NCBI RefSeq assembly: GCF_030272615.1
Contig: NC_081412.1
Coordinates: forward strand, 144,002,247 to 144,066,246
From: Cryptomeria japonica
Lineage: Eukaryota; Streptophyta; Pinopsida; Cupressales; Cupressaceae
DNA length: 64,000 nucleotides
Direction of reading: 5' to 3'
The first letter of the stretch is position 1. Each line of letters begins with the position of its first letter. The position numbers and the translations under genes are program-made. Below are positions 23,979 to 36,100 of this stretch, in pieces. The notes beneath the pieces are model-generated. The model had not been told where the DNA came from. It did no database searches and saw only the letters and a program-made list of their open reading frames with translations.

Positions 23979-24414
23979 ATGCTTTTTGTGCATTGTCGTG
24001 AATGTTCGACATGAGGAATATCTTGCAGATTTTGTATATGTCTTGTATGAATTATTTTAATAGATTTCTATTTCACTCGTCCTCTTGTGTAGGGATGTTG
24101 TTTGTTATGTGGAATGTCTTTTTAAATGTATTTGAGTTATATACTATGCTTTCTATGTTTTAGATTCAAGGTTGTTGAGTATTGCCTCAGTTTTGACAGT
24201 TCTGGAGATGTTCTTCCTCCAAACAAATCTGCATTATGTTTTCAATTGTAGTTCCTTGGGTTAATCTTATTATTTTATTTTGTTCACATATTCTTATAGC
24301 TCATTTCATGCTAATTTCAATGAGTATAAATACGCCATATTTGGCTTATTATATTTCGAACAGTTTTGATTCTGCACTTAAGCAATTTTTTGCTGAATTT
24401 TACACTTTTTTTCT

Positions 24415-24487
24415 ATGCACTAAAGGAATGACTACATGCGCTAAGGTAATAACCCTACGCGCTAAGAGATCACCCAGATGCACTAAG
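24415..24487 (+). repeat. 21-bp spaced repeat in chromovirus LTR
   Basis: Four copies of A(T/C)GC(A/G)CTAA start at 24415, 24436, 24457 and 24478, exactly 21 bases apart. The same array is in the 3' LTR (about 39638-39710). Regular spacing of two helical turns could mean a protein-binding array (inference). Confidence 0.55.
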
Positions 24488-25392
24488 CTGTCAGTCGTTT
24501 GCACCATTATGTGTATTTTTAGGGTTTTTCTCCTAGTTTGAAGCTTGTTTGATGTAAGTTGGATTTGGGGCCGTACCAGAGGATTTTTGAGGGGCATTTA
24601 TGATGTTGTCTAATGTTGATTTATGATTGGTAATGTCTTCATATGATTTACTTTTGAGTTTTGTATGAATTTTACTCCATTTGAGTTGTTTGTGCTTCCT
24701 CTCTTGTTGATGCGCCAAGAGAGAGATTGAGATTCTTGTGATTATGCGCCAGCAAGTGGATAGGCCTTGCTGAGATTATTTGATGATTCATTTAAGATTT
24801 GATGGCATTTCTTATGGCCTTGATATGTTTATTTGGCCAAGAGGCTCATTTATTTTTGGTTCTCATGATGTTAACTTTCACATGTTTCATGATTATGAGA
24901 TGAGATTGTTGTTTGCATATGGATTATTTATGATTTCAGATTTATGTATGTTCTCAGATCTAATTATGATTCTAGAGCCTCTTGTGTTGTCATGTTTGAG
25001 ACCATGTTAGGGGGGGAGTGGGCTTCATTGTGATGGCTGGGGTCACGAGAGATAGGCTTGCATGAGGTTCCTTGTAAGGATGCATGAAGTCTAGACCACC
25101 AGGGCACATTGGAGTTTTTCGTGATTTGTAAATAAGTGATAACCTAATAATTGATGGGTTGGGTAGTTAGATTAATTAATAAGATGATAAATTGATTTGT
25201 GCCTCATCACTTAGTCCTAGGGAGGATGTTTTAGGATAAGCATGAGAAGGCCGTGAAGATGGTAAGCTAATCTCCCTTAGTCTCTCATAGGTTGAGATGG
25301 CTCCACATGTCCATCAGGCTAGTGCCTTGTGATATTATGTTATTATGTTATGAGGATGGCATGTGATGACACTCCACTCCTACAAGTGTTTC

Positions 25393-26175
25393 TGTTAGGA
25401 ATCCCACAGATACTGGGGGGGGGGGTGAATCAGTATCTGACTAGTGATTAGATTTTCTTGACTTAAAACATGCAGAACATATTATAACAGTGTACCGGTA
25501 TGCAAGAAATAGAATTAAGAATATCCACATGAAAAGCACACCATAACACAAGGTTTTAACAAGGAAACCCAGTGTGGGAAAAACCTCAGTGGGATTTATG
25601 ACCCACAATATTCACTCATTGGCCAATAAGAGAATATTACTTACAATAGGGGCCTACACTTGCAGGAAGGCCAACTGCCTAGAGCTCACTGCTCAAATAG
25701 GAAGTCTCACTAACTTACAATGTGGATTATACAAACCCAATATCTGTACTGCTTTTCAATAGCATCTATAATGCCTGATCTAGTACTAGTTGTTGCTCTG
25801 CTTCTTACATAAACTCTTTAGCCTATATTTTGCATAATAGGTCTGCCTAATATTTTCCTTATTGCTTACCTATCTCTCTCTAAATGTCTACAATGATCTC
25901 TTTTATATATAAGATTCATTTTACAATTTGCCAAGTTAGCTTACAAAGTTTTTACAATAATAAACAAAATATAATATAACAAAATCATGTCGGCCTCTAT
26001 GCCGGTATACTTCCTTTCTTTGTTGTCGGTGTCGGTGTCCTGAGTGCCGGTGTAGAGTGTGATCTGTTGATGCCAGTATAATGTCTTTGTTGGTGCCATA
26101 GGATTGCAAGGTTGCCATCAATGACAAAACCTTCAATCACATACAATGTCTCATTGGAGTGTGCATATGCCAACA
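25393..26175 (-). repeat. Copia3 3' LTR
   Basis: It is 783 bases long and pairs with 31154-31948, differing by scattered substitutions and short indels. The hairpin stem CAGATACTG/CAGTATCTG is at 25407-25439, with an all-G loop start where the other LTR has GAGAG. Confidence 0.9.
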
Positions 26176-26505
26176 ATCTCCCCCTTTGGCTTTGATGGCA
26201 ACACTCATGAGAAATTTCAAAAGTGCATCCAAAAAAAATGTGAAGTCCAAAAAATGTTACCAAAAATGTGTGTGCTCCCCCTGAGCATATGATTCCTGTG
26301 ATGTTGAATTTTCTCATCCCACTACTCCCCCTTTGGCATCAATGACAAAGGTTGTCAAGATGTCAGTAGAGTTTGTAGTTTCAACCTTGTAACTGGATAG
26401 TTACAATTTGAAATAGATCTGCCAAAATAAAGTTTATACTCTCCATAAACTTTTTACTATCTCTTATTGTTGTCTCTGTTCTCTTAATTGTACCGGTGTT
26501 TTCTG
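26176..26505 (-). other. Copia3 3' non-coding region with polypurine array
   Basis: It contains three CTCCCCCT boxes (near 26178, 26274 and 26325), the complement of repeated AGGGGGAG tracts. The one next to the LTR is the likely functional primer for plus-strand DNA. No coding frame is supported. Confidence 0.65.
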
Positions 26506-29500
26506 TCCCTATATTAGTGCCTCAGATACTTCATTTCGCAGTGATGCTAGATAGTCCAATCTTGGACTTAGTTTTAATCTCAAATGCTTTGCCTTATTCA
26601 CTATTCTTTCTTTCTCTCTTTCCAATTTAAGTAAATCTTCTTCAAAATTTGTTATCTTCTCCTCAAAAACTGATAGTGTATCAGGTGAGTTAACAAAATT
26701 GTCTGCAAGTTTATTGATCTCATCTTGTACCTTGCTCATCTTCTTGTCTATATCTACAGTCAAAAAGTTTGTCTTATAGGTGTCTTTGTACAAAGTTTTG
26801 TACTCTTTCAATAGATTACACAATTCCGGTAGAAGTGTGTCAAAATCTCTATTAAACTTCTTTATTTGATCATCAAAGAATTTCTACTTTATCCTTCAAT
26901 GTCTCTTCCTTTATTTTCTCAATGTTTTCTATGATATATTTACGTAGTGTATCAAGTTGTCCTAAAGAATCTTTATTGTCTATATTACAGTTAGGAGCAA
27001 TTACCTTCAAAATTGGTATGGTATCATCAATTGCCTTATAAGCTTGTGAGTTGCAGTCTGTTATCTTTTTGATTGAATTTAATAGTACCTCAGTCACATT
27101 AGTTGATTTGTAGCTTGATGATGAACCAACATTTTGAATATCGTCAGTGGAAGTAACCAAGCTTGAATTGACCTCTGGTAGGTCTGTTTGTGTCTACATT
27201 TCTTTAAGCAATGGTTTTTCTGCTTCTCCAGTTGCTGGTGGCACTATTTCCTTATGTTCCTATTCCTATTGTTGTTGTTCCTATTCTGGAGCCTTTTTCT
27301 TTGTTTGTTTCTCTGTTTGTTGCATTGTCTCAGTCTGAGTCTGAGTCTCTACCTTTTTCTCTTTGTTATCTGTCAGTTTCTCCTGTGTGTTTTTTAGTTT
27401 TCTCAGCTACCGGAGGCTCACTAGTCATTTCATCTTTATCAGTTATATCTTGTCTACCACAATGTTGATCTTTTGAGTATCAACATCCACAATATATAAG
27501 ACTTCAAGATTAGGATTACCATCCTCTACATCCATATTCTCAGCTGTTGTTTTTACCAGTGGAGTAATCAAATGAGGTGGGGGTAAGTTGTCTTTAACCT
27601 TGATACTAGGTGGTCCACCAACTTTACCTTTACCCTTGTCTCTATCTTTATGATAAACTTTTATAGGTTTGGGGTTCCTGTATTCTTCTTGTTTTTCTTT
27701 TTCAACTAGGAATATATCCCATCCATTTTCTATCTCCTCAGTCACCCCATTAACTCTTCCAACCATTAAAGCAATGTGCCGGTGTGCAATAGAAAATACT
27801 GACTAGTTGGCTTGAGCAATTAGGTCATCGATTTCTTTGGGTGAATTTACCAAATATACAGCAAGTAGTTTTTCAATCTTTATTTTCTTGTCCAGTTCTA
27901 TTACTACTTGTCTTCTTGCTTCCAATCTCTTAAACAGTTCATCTCGAATTTCATTTACTACTTCCATCAAAAATTTCTTATACATATCCATATGCAATAT
28001 AACACTGTTTTCAACTTGTTCTTTTTCATCAACTGTTAAAGTGTCATATATTTTCTCTATATTCTTCAATTTACCTTCCTCTATAATTTCATTCAACAAT
28101 ATGTCAAAAGGAGCCAAGTCCTTATTTATCCTTTTCTTCTTTTTGGGTGTCAGTTTCTTCTTCTTTGGTGTAACCTTTCTTACCGAAGATCTCACTGCTT
28201 GTTGTTTTTGTCTTGTCCTCCTGGGTGAGGGTGTGGTTGCCGGTGAGGGATCTCTTTTCCTTACAACTCTTTTGAAAGTTGCAGGCATATCACTCTTCGA
28301 AGAAGTACCTACCGGTGATAGGTGAGTTTCAGGTTGTGAAGCTACTAACTCATCCTTTGTTATACTGGTTTTTTTCAACACATCTTCTTTGATGGCTTTT
28401 GATTGTCTGGAACCTTTCCTTACAATTGCCTCAACCTTTTTCATTCTTTTCTTTGATTGTATTTGGCTTTCAATAGTTTTTGCACTACCAAATATTTCTT
28501 CCTTAGGTTCTCTGGGGGCTTCCAGAAGTGCTTTAGCATATGTTTCAATTATATGATCATTTGTTTCATAGCCCATCTCTATTATCCAAACTGTCCTAGG
28601 GATGATTGCTTCCATCCAGATCTCATCCTTCTTGATTACAAAGCATATTTCATCTTTGTATTTGTCGACAATCTTTTGTGATAACTTGATTCTTTTCTTC
28701 ATTTTGGCCTTTAGTGCTTGATAGAAATCATGAATATTGTTTTCCTTGTCTTCTCCCATGTTATTGAATAGTTCTGTTAATTGTTTACCTACCAGTATAT
28801 CATATCCAAGTTCTTTGTAGCCTATACTGGGAACCTGTTTGGTTATATATAGCATCAAACATACTAGCAGATTTCCAAACCTAAAAGTTCATTTCTTGTC
28901 CTTCTTAATCTTTCCAAGGTTGTCAATTAATTCATCCTTTAACTACTCACATATATCAATCTTTGCATTATCTGTGACCATATCATAAGCACTCTTAATG
29001 CATAAACTTGAAACTGAATTGAGTCTATTTGCATGAGTAGCTTTATATCCTAATATCATGTTGATAAATCTCACATTAATGTCTGTTACATCATTAACTC
29101 TTAGGGACCTTTTGTCGAATGTTGCACTAGTTAGGTTTGTAACTAGGTCATTGGATACCGTCTTAGTTTTATCTGGCCTTTTACCGGTGGTCGGTAACCC
29201 TGTGACAGCTTTCATAGCTTCCTTAGTGATTTTGTGGATTGCATCTAACCAGAAAAATTCACCATGTACCCTGCTTAGGACTATCCTAATCACATCCTTG
29301 GGGAATTCAGGAATGCTAAGGATCTCTATGAATCCTAGGGTCTCAATGATCTTGTGTTCATCTTTTACATTTCCAGTTTTATCACATATCATAGTTTTAA
29401 ACATAGTTTTAATTTCTTCATCTCCTAGTTCCTGAATGTTGCATTGGATGTAAATTCTGGGGTCTTTAGCATAAGCAACTCCCTTAGGAATCTAAGAAAA

Positions 29501-29623
29501 AGCACCTAAGGTATCATCTTTCTTTGCTACCTTGGGAACTAACTGAAATACGGGCCTAGGTCTTTTTATAACTTCAATAATAGTAGGGTTTGCTATAGAT
29601 TCAATTGCAGAGGTGGATGCCAT
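26506..29623 (-). pseudogene. Copia3 ORF2, unknown protein
   Basis: It starts at the ATG at 29623 (MASTSAIESIANPT), in good context with G at +4. One frame holds from 29623 to about 26873 (917 codons), apart from a messy part near 27450-27380. It then shifts frame to 26823-26509. The longest uninterrupted piece is 351 codons (28858-27803). The N-terminal third has a globular look (FFWLDAIHKITKEAMKAVTG). The middle has a lysine-rich, NLS-like block (KKKKLTPKKKKR). The rest is charged and helix-prone. Stops near 29492, 28940, 28880 and 27800 break it. I find no catalytic motif. It might belong to the poorly defined plant transposon-associated protein families, but I cannot name one. Confidence 0.55.
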
Positions 29624-29963
29624 GATAAAATACCTTTTTCTGCCTTTAGGATGGATGAATGCTTGAAGTGTTCTTGTCTCTTGCTCGAAATGTCTTAGCT
29701 TGGAATCTTTGTGCTCTTCGTAGGTTTGAAATCTTAGTGAAATTAAATGGAGCCAAAACCTCAATTTTATAGTGTCTTTTCGCCATCTACCACATTAAAT
29801 GCATGCCGATTAAGTGTTCACTTAACATTGTCTGCCGGTAAAAAGTAATTTCCAACTTCTTATCTCTAACCAAGGGAATAATAGCACATGTGTCATTAGA
29901 TTGTCAAACCCTCAAGGAAACTTTCTTCAATTAGATGAAGAACTTCCTCCCGGTGGAGCACTG

Positions 29964-31082
29964 CTCTATCCTATCAGTGAAGCATTACTGTATCCTACCG
30001 GTGGAGTATTGATTTGTTCTACCGGTGGAGAAGTATTCCCAATATTTAGATCAGCTTTTTTAATCCATTGTTTTGAGAATTCTTGCTTAACCTCTTCAAC
30101 TTTTTCTTTACCTTTCAAGCTAGAACTTTTGTTGTCTACCGGTGATCCTTTACTTCTACAGAATTTAGCAATATGCCCAATCTTGTTACATGCATAGCAA
30201 GTTACATTATTCTTCTGAATAGCTTTCCCATAACCTATGCCGGTTTGTGTTCTCCATTGATTAGATAAATGTCCAAATCTTCCACAAACATAACATCTCA
30301 CATTCATTCTGCAATTTTCAGAGTTGTGACCAACTTTGTTGCATTTAGAACATTGACCGATGGGTGTGTTGATATTCTGATAATTTCTAGATCTACATTC
30401 ATTTTCTCTATGACCATACTTATTATAGTTAAAGCATTTTCCATTGAATTTATAAGCATTAGGTTGTGTTATCGATTTGTTGTGATCCCGAGTATTTGCA
30501 GTACCGAAGCTTTCACCAACTTCAAAGCCAATTCCAGAAGTGTCACCTTTAGGTTTTTTATTCTTCATCAAGGTGCCAAGTTCCTCTGAGCTTTTCTTGA
30601 ATTTTTCTTTATGTTGATTTGCAATTTCTAGTTCTCTTTCAAAGACTTCTTTTTGTCTCATCAGTTCATTTGAGTCATTCTGAGTATGCATCAGATCTAT
30701 CTTCAACATGTCATTTTCATAGCTAAGTCGTGTTCTCATTTGCTGCATCACTTAGTCTTCTGGTCAATTCTTCTTCATTCTTCTTCCTATTATTTATCTC
30801 TTTACAAAATCTCATAGTCATATCCTGCATCTCATTCTTTGTTGTCATATTCTCTTGTTTCAACTTGCTTATCTGATCATTAAGTGATTCCTTTTCATCA
30901 TTCTCATTTTTCAACTTTTCACAAAGTTCTCTTCTCTTATTTCTTGCAATAGTAAGATTCTCTTGAAGTGCCTGAATGATATCCTCAGCTACCCTTAAAC
31001 CATCTTCTAGTTTGATATTTTTCAATTTCTCTGCATCATAGTCTGAAAGAGCTCCTTCAAGTTGCTTCATCAAATTTTCCAT
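29964..31082 (-). pseudogene. Copia3 ORF1, coiled-coil and zinc-knuckle gag
   Basis: It starts at the ATG at 31082 (MENLMKQLEG), 58 bases after the primer site. The first ~190 residues are heptad-rich coiled coil. A conserved GIGFEVGESF box follows, matching LGFEVGQSS in the Copia5 gag. Four tandem zinc knuckles come next (about 30445-30160): CFNYNKYGH..C (second Cys now Tyr), CSKCNKVGH..C, CYVCGRFGH..W (last Cys lost) and CYACNKIGH..C. A one-base frame change near 30740 joins the two halves. The copia gag core (UBN2) is absent. It resembles the extended Sirevirus gag C-terminus and would bind RNA. Confidence 0.65.
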
Positions 31083-31139
31083 CTTTACCGGTGTCAAGAT
31101 CTTCCTCAAGTTGTTAGGATTCTGAAAATAAAGGACCAA

Positions 31140-31151
31140 GCTCTGATACCA
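31140..31151 (-). other. Copia3 primer binding site
   Basis: The minus strand reads TGGTATCAGAGC, two bases inside the 5' LTR. It is the standard initiator-Met tRNA primer site. Confidence 0.9.
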
Positions 31152-31153
31152 AT

Positions 31154-31948
31154 TGTTAGGAATCCCACAGATACTGAGAGGGGGGGGTGAATCAGTATCT
31201 GAGCGGTGATTAGATTTTCTTGACTTAAAACATGCAAAACATATTACAACAGTGTACCGGTATGCAAGAAATAATGCAATAAAAAGAATTAAGAACATCC
31301 ACATGAAAAGCACACCATAACACAAGGTTTTAACAAGGAAACCCGGTGCAGGAAAAACCTCGGTGGGATTTGTGACCCACAATATTCATTCACTAGCCAA
31401 TAAGAGAATATTACTTACAATAGGGGCCTGCACTTGCAGGAAGGCCAACTGCCTAGAGCTCACTGCTCAAATAGGAAGTCTCACTGACTTACAATGTGGA
31501 TTATACAAATCCAATATTTGTACTGCTTTTCAGTAGCATCTATAATGTCTGATCCAGTATCGGTTGCTGCTCTTCTTCTTACATAAACTCTTTAGCCTAT
31601 ATTTTGCATAATAGGTCTGCCTAATATTTTCCTTATTGCTTACCTATCTCTCTCTAAATGTCTACAATGATCTCTTTTATATATAAGAATCATTTTACAA
31701 TTTGCCAAGTCGGCTTACAAATTTTTTACAATAATAAACAAAATATAATATAACAAAATCTTGTCGACCTCTGTGCCAGTATACTTCCTTTCTTTGTGTC
31801 GGTGTCGGTGTCCTAAGTGTCGGTGTAGAGTGTGATCTGCTGATGCTAGTATAATGCCTTTGTCAGTGCCATAGGATTGCAAGGTTGCCATCAATGACAA
31901 AACCTTCAATCACATACAATGTCTCATTGGAGTGTGCATATGCCAACA
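31154..31948 (-). repeat. Copia3 5' LTR
   Basis: It is 795 bases long. A perfect 10-bp stem CAGATACTGA/TCAGTATCTG with a 14-base G-rich loop (31168-31201) sits 14 bases from the LTR edge by the primer site. The flank GTTTC follows at 31949. Confidence 0.9.
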
Positions 31949-32957
31949 GTTTCCCCTTTATGATTTATGATTATGCTTATTGGATGCATTTATATTTTGA
32001 TGAGTTTTATGCCTCTAGGAGTTCATTCTTGTTGTATTGTGTAACTTCTTGCTTGAGAGTCCTTGTGTGGTTAGTCTCTTTGGTTATAGGTGCCAGCTTA
32101 GGTTTAGAGTATGTGGTGGGACCTTGTGTCACCTCCTAGCACGGGGGGTGGTTCCTTTGGTTCCACATGGTTGGAAGGTTGGTCCTTTTTAGCCATTGGG
32201 ATGTTCTTTGGGATTCTTCTCGCGTGGATGTGGATTATTCTTCATGATGTACTATGGATGTACCTTGTAGTAGATTTATGTAATGAATAAGATAAAATGT
32301 ATGTAATGTAATACTTTTGTATATCATAGATGGAATCTTGTAGTAGGAAGAGCTATGCTCCAGTTGTATTTAATGTACTTATATTTGTAGATGAATTGTA
32401 GTTGGAATAGAATTGAATTGCATTACGGATCAGTTGTATTATCTTATGGAATGATTAGAGGCTAGTTAGAATGTTAAATAATCTTGAGAGATGAATGCTC
32501 ATGGAGTAATAAATGAATATGTTATAGGATGTTGAATGGACTTAGTAAACATGAATGTTTCATATAGATGCATTGGTAGAAAGGAAATTATGCATATCAT
32601 GGGAAGTAAGTAATGTTGTAGGTTGCATATCTCATGAGTAGATAATTAGATTATGATGCATTAATGAAGGCGAAATATACCTATCACGTGCATAGTATGC
32701 TATTGTGGAAATGAATTTAAGTAATGATGCTAAGTACCCTAGGGAAAGATTAATGATGTTGTGTTATTTCCACTTGCATTAATTCATGAAATGAGTAATG
32801 ATATATGTTCATATCGGTTAATTGATGAATGTATTTAAATAGATGGAGATGTTATGTGTTGCATTAGTTGTTATTAGATGATAAGTTAAAAAAAAATTAT
32901 CTCTATTTGTATATTATTGTTTAGTTTCTCTAGGGTATTTTGGCGGGCATTACAACT

Positions 32958-32969
32958 TGGTATTAGAGC
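32958..32969 (+). other. chromovirus primer binding site
   Basis: TGGTATTAGAGC, three bases after the LTR end (TTACA), is the initiator-Met tRNA primer site with one C-to-T change. About 160 bases of leader follow before the gag ATG. Confidence 0.85.
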
Positions 32970-33130
32970 CCATGTTCAACACTGGGTACTCTGGTTTTGA
33001 ATGAGCCCATTGTGCATTTTAGCATTTGGCATGGGGTAGCCCAGCGGTCTTATCCCTGCTATTTATTTTTCCTTGTTATAGTTCCCTTAGATGTTTAGCT
33101 TATAGTTTCATTTTCTTTTGCTTAGATAAG

Positions 33131-36100
33131 ATGCCTGTTAGGGGTAGAGATTGTCGTTGTGCTGGTCGCATGGGTACTCGTAGGAACCCTCACCCCAGGG
33201 TTTCTGAAGAGTCACACCATGAGGAACATGAGTAGGAGTAGCCTAGAGATGATCTGATTCCACAGTTGGTGAACATGCTTCAAGAGCTTCTTGGTCACCT
33301 AGGACCAAGACAGGAGGAGAACCAGCAGGAGGGATCTCGTCATTCGGAGCATCGAGAGAGAGAGCATTCATGTTCTCCTAGGAGGAGAATTGAGGTGGAT
33401 CAGGAGGCGCTTACAACTAGTCACATCAAAGATCTAAATAGGACTCATCCTCCTACCTTTGATGGCTTAGGTAGTGGCATGGAGGCAGAGACATGGTTAT
33501 TGGACTTAGGTAGGTGTTTTGCTATGCACCAATGTAGCAGTAACATCAAGGTGAGATGTGCGATTTTGCATCTACGTGATTTCACGACGACATGGTGGCA
33601 CATGAAGGAATAGAAGTTGCATTTGGACATAGCAACAATATCATGGGAGTTATTCTTGGAGCAGTTTCATGCTAGATTTCTTTCAGATCATTGGAGGCAG
33701 AGGAAGGTCGATGAGTTCCACGATTTGAGACAATAGAGGATGATTATTGAGCAGTATGAGCACAGATTCTTTGAGCTTAGACAGTATGTTGGATATGCAG
33801 ATAATGAGCCTATGTTGATTTAGCACTTTTTTAGAGGTCTCAATGATCGTATTCGTGGAGAGGTTCGGATGCATGAACCTAAGACCTTAGAGGCAGCAGT
33901 GGAGAAGGTGAGATTAGCAGAGGAGAATCTTTCATTAGCATCGGGAGGAGCGACTGGAGGACAGGCGATTAGTGCACCTGTTATAGGATCTATGATGAGA
34001 GGACCACAACAGCAGTTTTCAGGACATGCTAGGAGCCATCCTTCTTCTTTCTGTAGTGGTCAGCAGTTTAAGAAGAGGTTTTCTCAGGGGCAGAGCTTTG
34101 CTCAAGGTGCCAGATTTCAGGTTGATAGGAGTCACAATCGTCAGCATGACAGGAGACCTACTCCTTCCCAGCCAACACAGCGTTCACAACCAGCTTCTAG
34201 TAGAGGTAGTGTTCAGCAGTCGAGTACCGTACCAGGTAGTAGAGTGTTTGTTAGGAGAGATTGCTTTGCATGTGGACAACCAGGTGACATTGACGTTCAT
34301 TTTCCTTTGCCTACTTCTCAGATGTCAGGGCAGCAGAAGCCAACTACTTTTGAGCCTACAGTTGGAGATGCAGGTAGGTCTCATCACGTTTTTGTGGCGG
34401 TTGATTACCGGCAAGCTGAGCATCAGGCCACTGTTGTGGAGACATCAGGTGTGATAGGTGGTATCTCTTGTTCAGTATTATTTGATTTTGGAGCGTCAGA
34501 CTCTTTTATTTCTCCTTTTCTAGTAGTGCGATGCGGGCTTGCTATGGCAAAGCAAGACGATAGGTGGCAGGTGGAGATAGCTACGGGGTCCAAAGTGGTA
34601 GTGGATTTCCTTGTGCTCAATTGTCTTTTAGTTTTAGGAGATTGTCATACTTCTGTGTATCTTTGTGTTATGTCTTTGGGATCTTATGATGTGGTTCTTG
34701 GTATGGATTGGCTTGGATCTCACCAAGCGGAGATAGATTGTAGAGGCAAGAGAGTGCAGTGGAAGGATAATAGTGGGAAGAGTGTGGAGATTGTAGGTAT
34801 TCAAAGACCTATCTCTCTTCGCATGATTTCTGCTATGTAGATGAAGAGGTGTGCACGTAAGGGTTGCCAGTTGTTTGTAGTTAGAGTGAAGGATGTGGAT
34901 GAGGGAGCTAGCTCAGAGGATTTATTGCAACAGCATCCCATTCTTCAGGAGTTTGCAGATGTGTTTCCTAGTGAGATTCCAAGTATGCCCCCTCGGCGAG
35001 ATATAGATTTCAGGATTGATTTGGTGCCAGGAGCTTAGCCTATTTCTAGGGCTCCCTATCGGATGACCACGCAGGAGTTGAATGAGTTGAGGGTTCAGTT
35101 GGAGGAGTTGTTGGCAAAGGGATTTATTCATCCTAGTGTGTCCCCTTGGGGTGTACCTGTGTTATTTGTGAAGAAGAAGGACAGATCTCTTCGATTATGC
35201 ATTGACTACAGACAGCTTAATAAGGTGACGGTGAAGAACCGATATCCCTTGCCTCGGATAGATGATTTATTTGACTAGATTAAGGATGCCAAAATCTTCT
35301 CTAAGATTGATCTTAAGTCTAGATATCACCAATTAAGGATTCAGGAGGCAGACATTCATCGCACAACTTTTCGCACTAGATATGGTCATTATGAGTTCAT
35401 AGTGGTACCTTTTGGTCTCACGAATGCATGATCGGTTTTCATGAGCTTGATGAATAGTGTATTCAGGTTGTATTTGGACAAATTTGTACTAATATTTCTG
35501 GATGATATTTTGATTTATTCGAGATCGGTTGAGGAGCATGAGGATCATGTGAGGCAAGTTTTGCAGTGTCTTAGGGAGAATCAGTTATAAGCCAATTTGG
35601 CAAAGTGTGAGTTCTTCCAGATAGAGATGAGGTATCTTGGTCATGTGATTTCTGGAGAGGGTACCGCAGTTGATCCCTCAAAGATTCAGGTGATTGTCGA
35701 TTGGCCACCACCCACTAATGTGGGAGAGGTGCGTAGTTTCATGGCTTTAGCAGGATATTATCGCAGATATGTTCAAGATTTTCTCCAGGATAGCTCATCC
35801 TATCACTTCTCTTCAGAGAAAAGGGAAGAAGTTTGTTTGGACAGAGCAGTGTGAGGCAGCATTTCAGATCCTTAAGGAGCGTTTGACTAGTGCACCTATT
35901 TTAGCAGTACCAGATCCTTTGGGGAATTTTGTGGTGTGCACGGATGCTTCTTTGGAGGGTCTAGGAGCAGTATTGATGCAGGATGGTCGTGTGATTGCAT
36001 ATGAGTCGCGAAAACTTAAGAATCATGAGAAGAATTATCCCACCCATGATCTTGAGTTGGTAGCAGTGGTTCATGCTTTGGTTAGATGGAGGCACTTCCT

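Larger units (their letters stand above)
25393..31948 (-). mobile_element. Copia3: non-autonomous Sirevirus-like element with an unknown large ORF
   Basis: This is a complete 6.56 kb minus-strand element with perfect TSDs GTTTC (25388-25392 and 31949-31953). Its LTRs (25393-26175 and 31154-31948) run TGTTAGGAATC to ATGCCAACA. The primer site TGGTATCAGAGC is at 31140-31151 and polypurine boxes near 26179, 26275 and 26326. The order is a coiled-coil/zinc-knuckle gag (ORF1), then ORF2 of more than 900 codons with no known domain. Protease, integrase, RT and RNase H are absent, so it must borrow enzymes. It sits in the chromovirus 5' LTR and is the youngest level of the nest. Confidence 0.85.
22564..32954 (+). 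repeat. chromovirus 5' LTR (interrupted by Copia3)
   Basis: Copia3 entered at 25393, duplicating GTTTC. The 3' LTR shows the uninterrupted site near 40611. The LTR holds open frames of 60-115 codons that mirror those in the other LTR. They show no known domain and I do not call genes. The region 24750-25025 is unusually identical to its counterpart. Confidence 0.9.

Noticed and set aside
27837-28325. 162-codon plus-strand frame
   Set aside because: It is the antisense shadow of the Copia3 ORF2 piece at 27803-28858.
30269-30589. 106-codon plus-strand frame
   Set aside because: It is antisense to the Copia3 zinc-knuckle gag.
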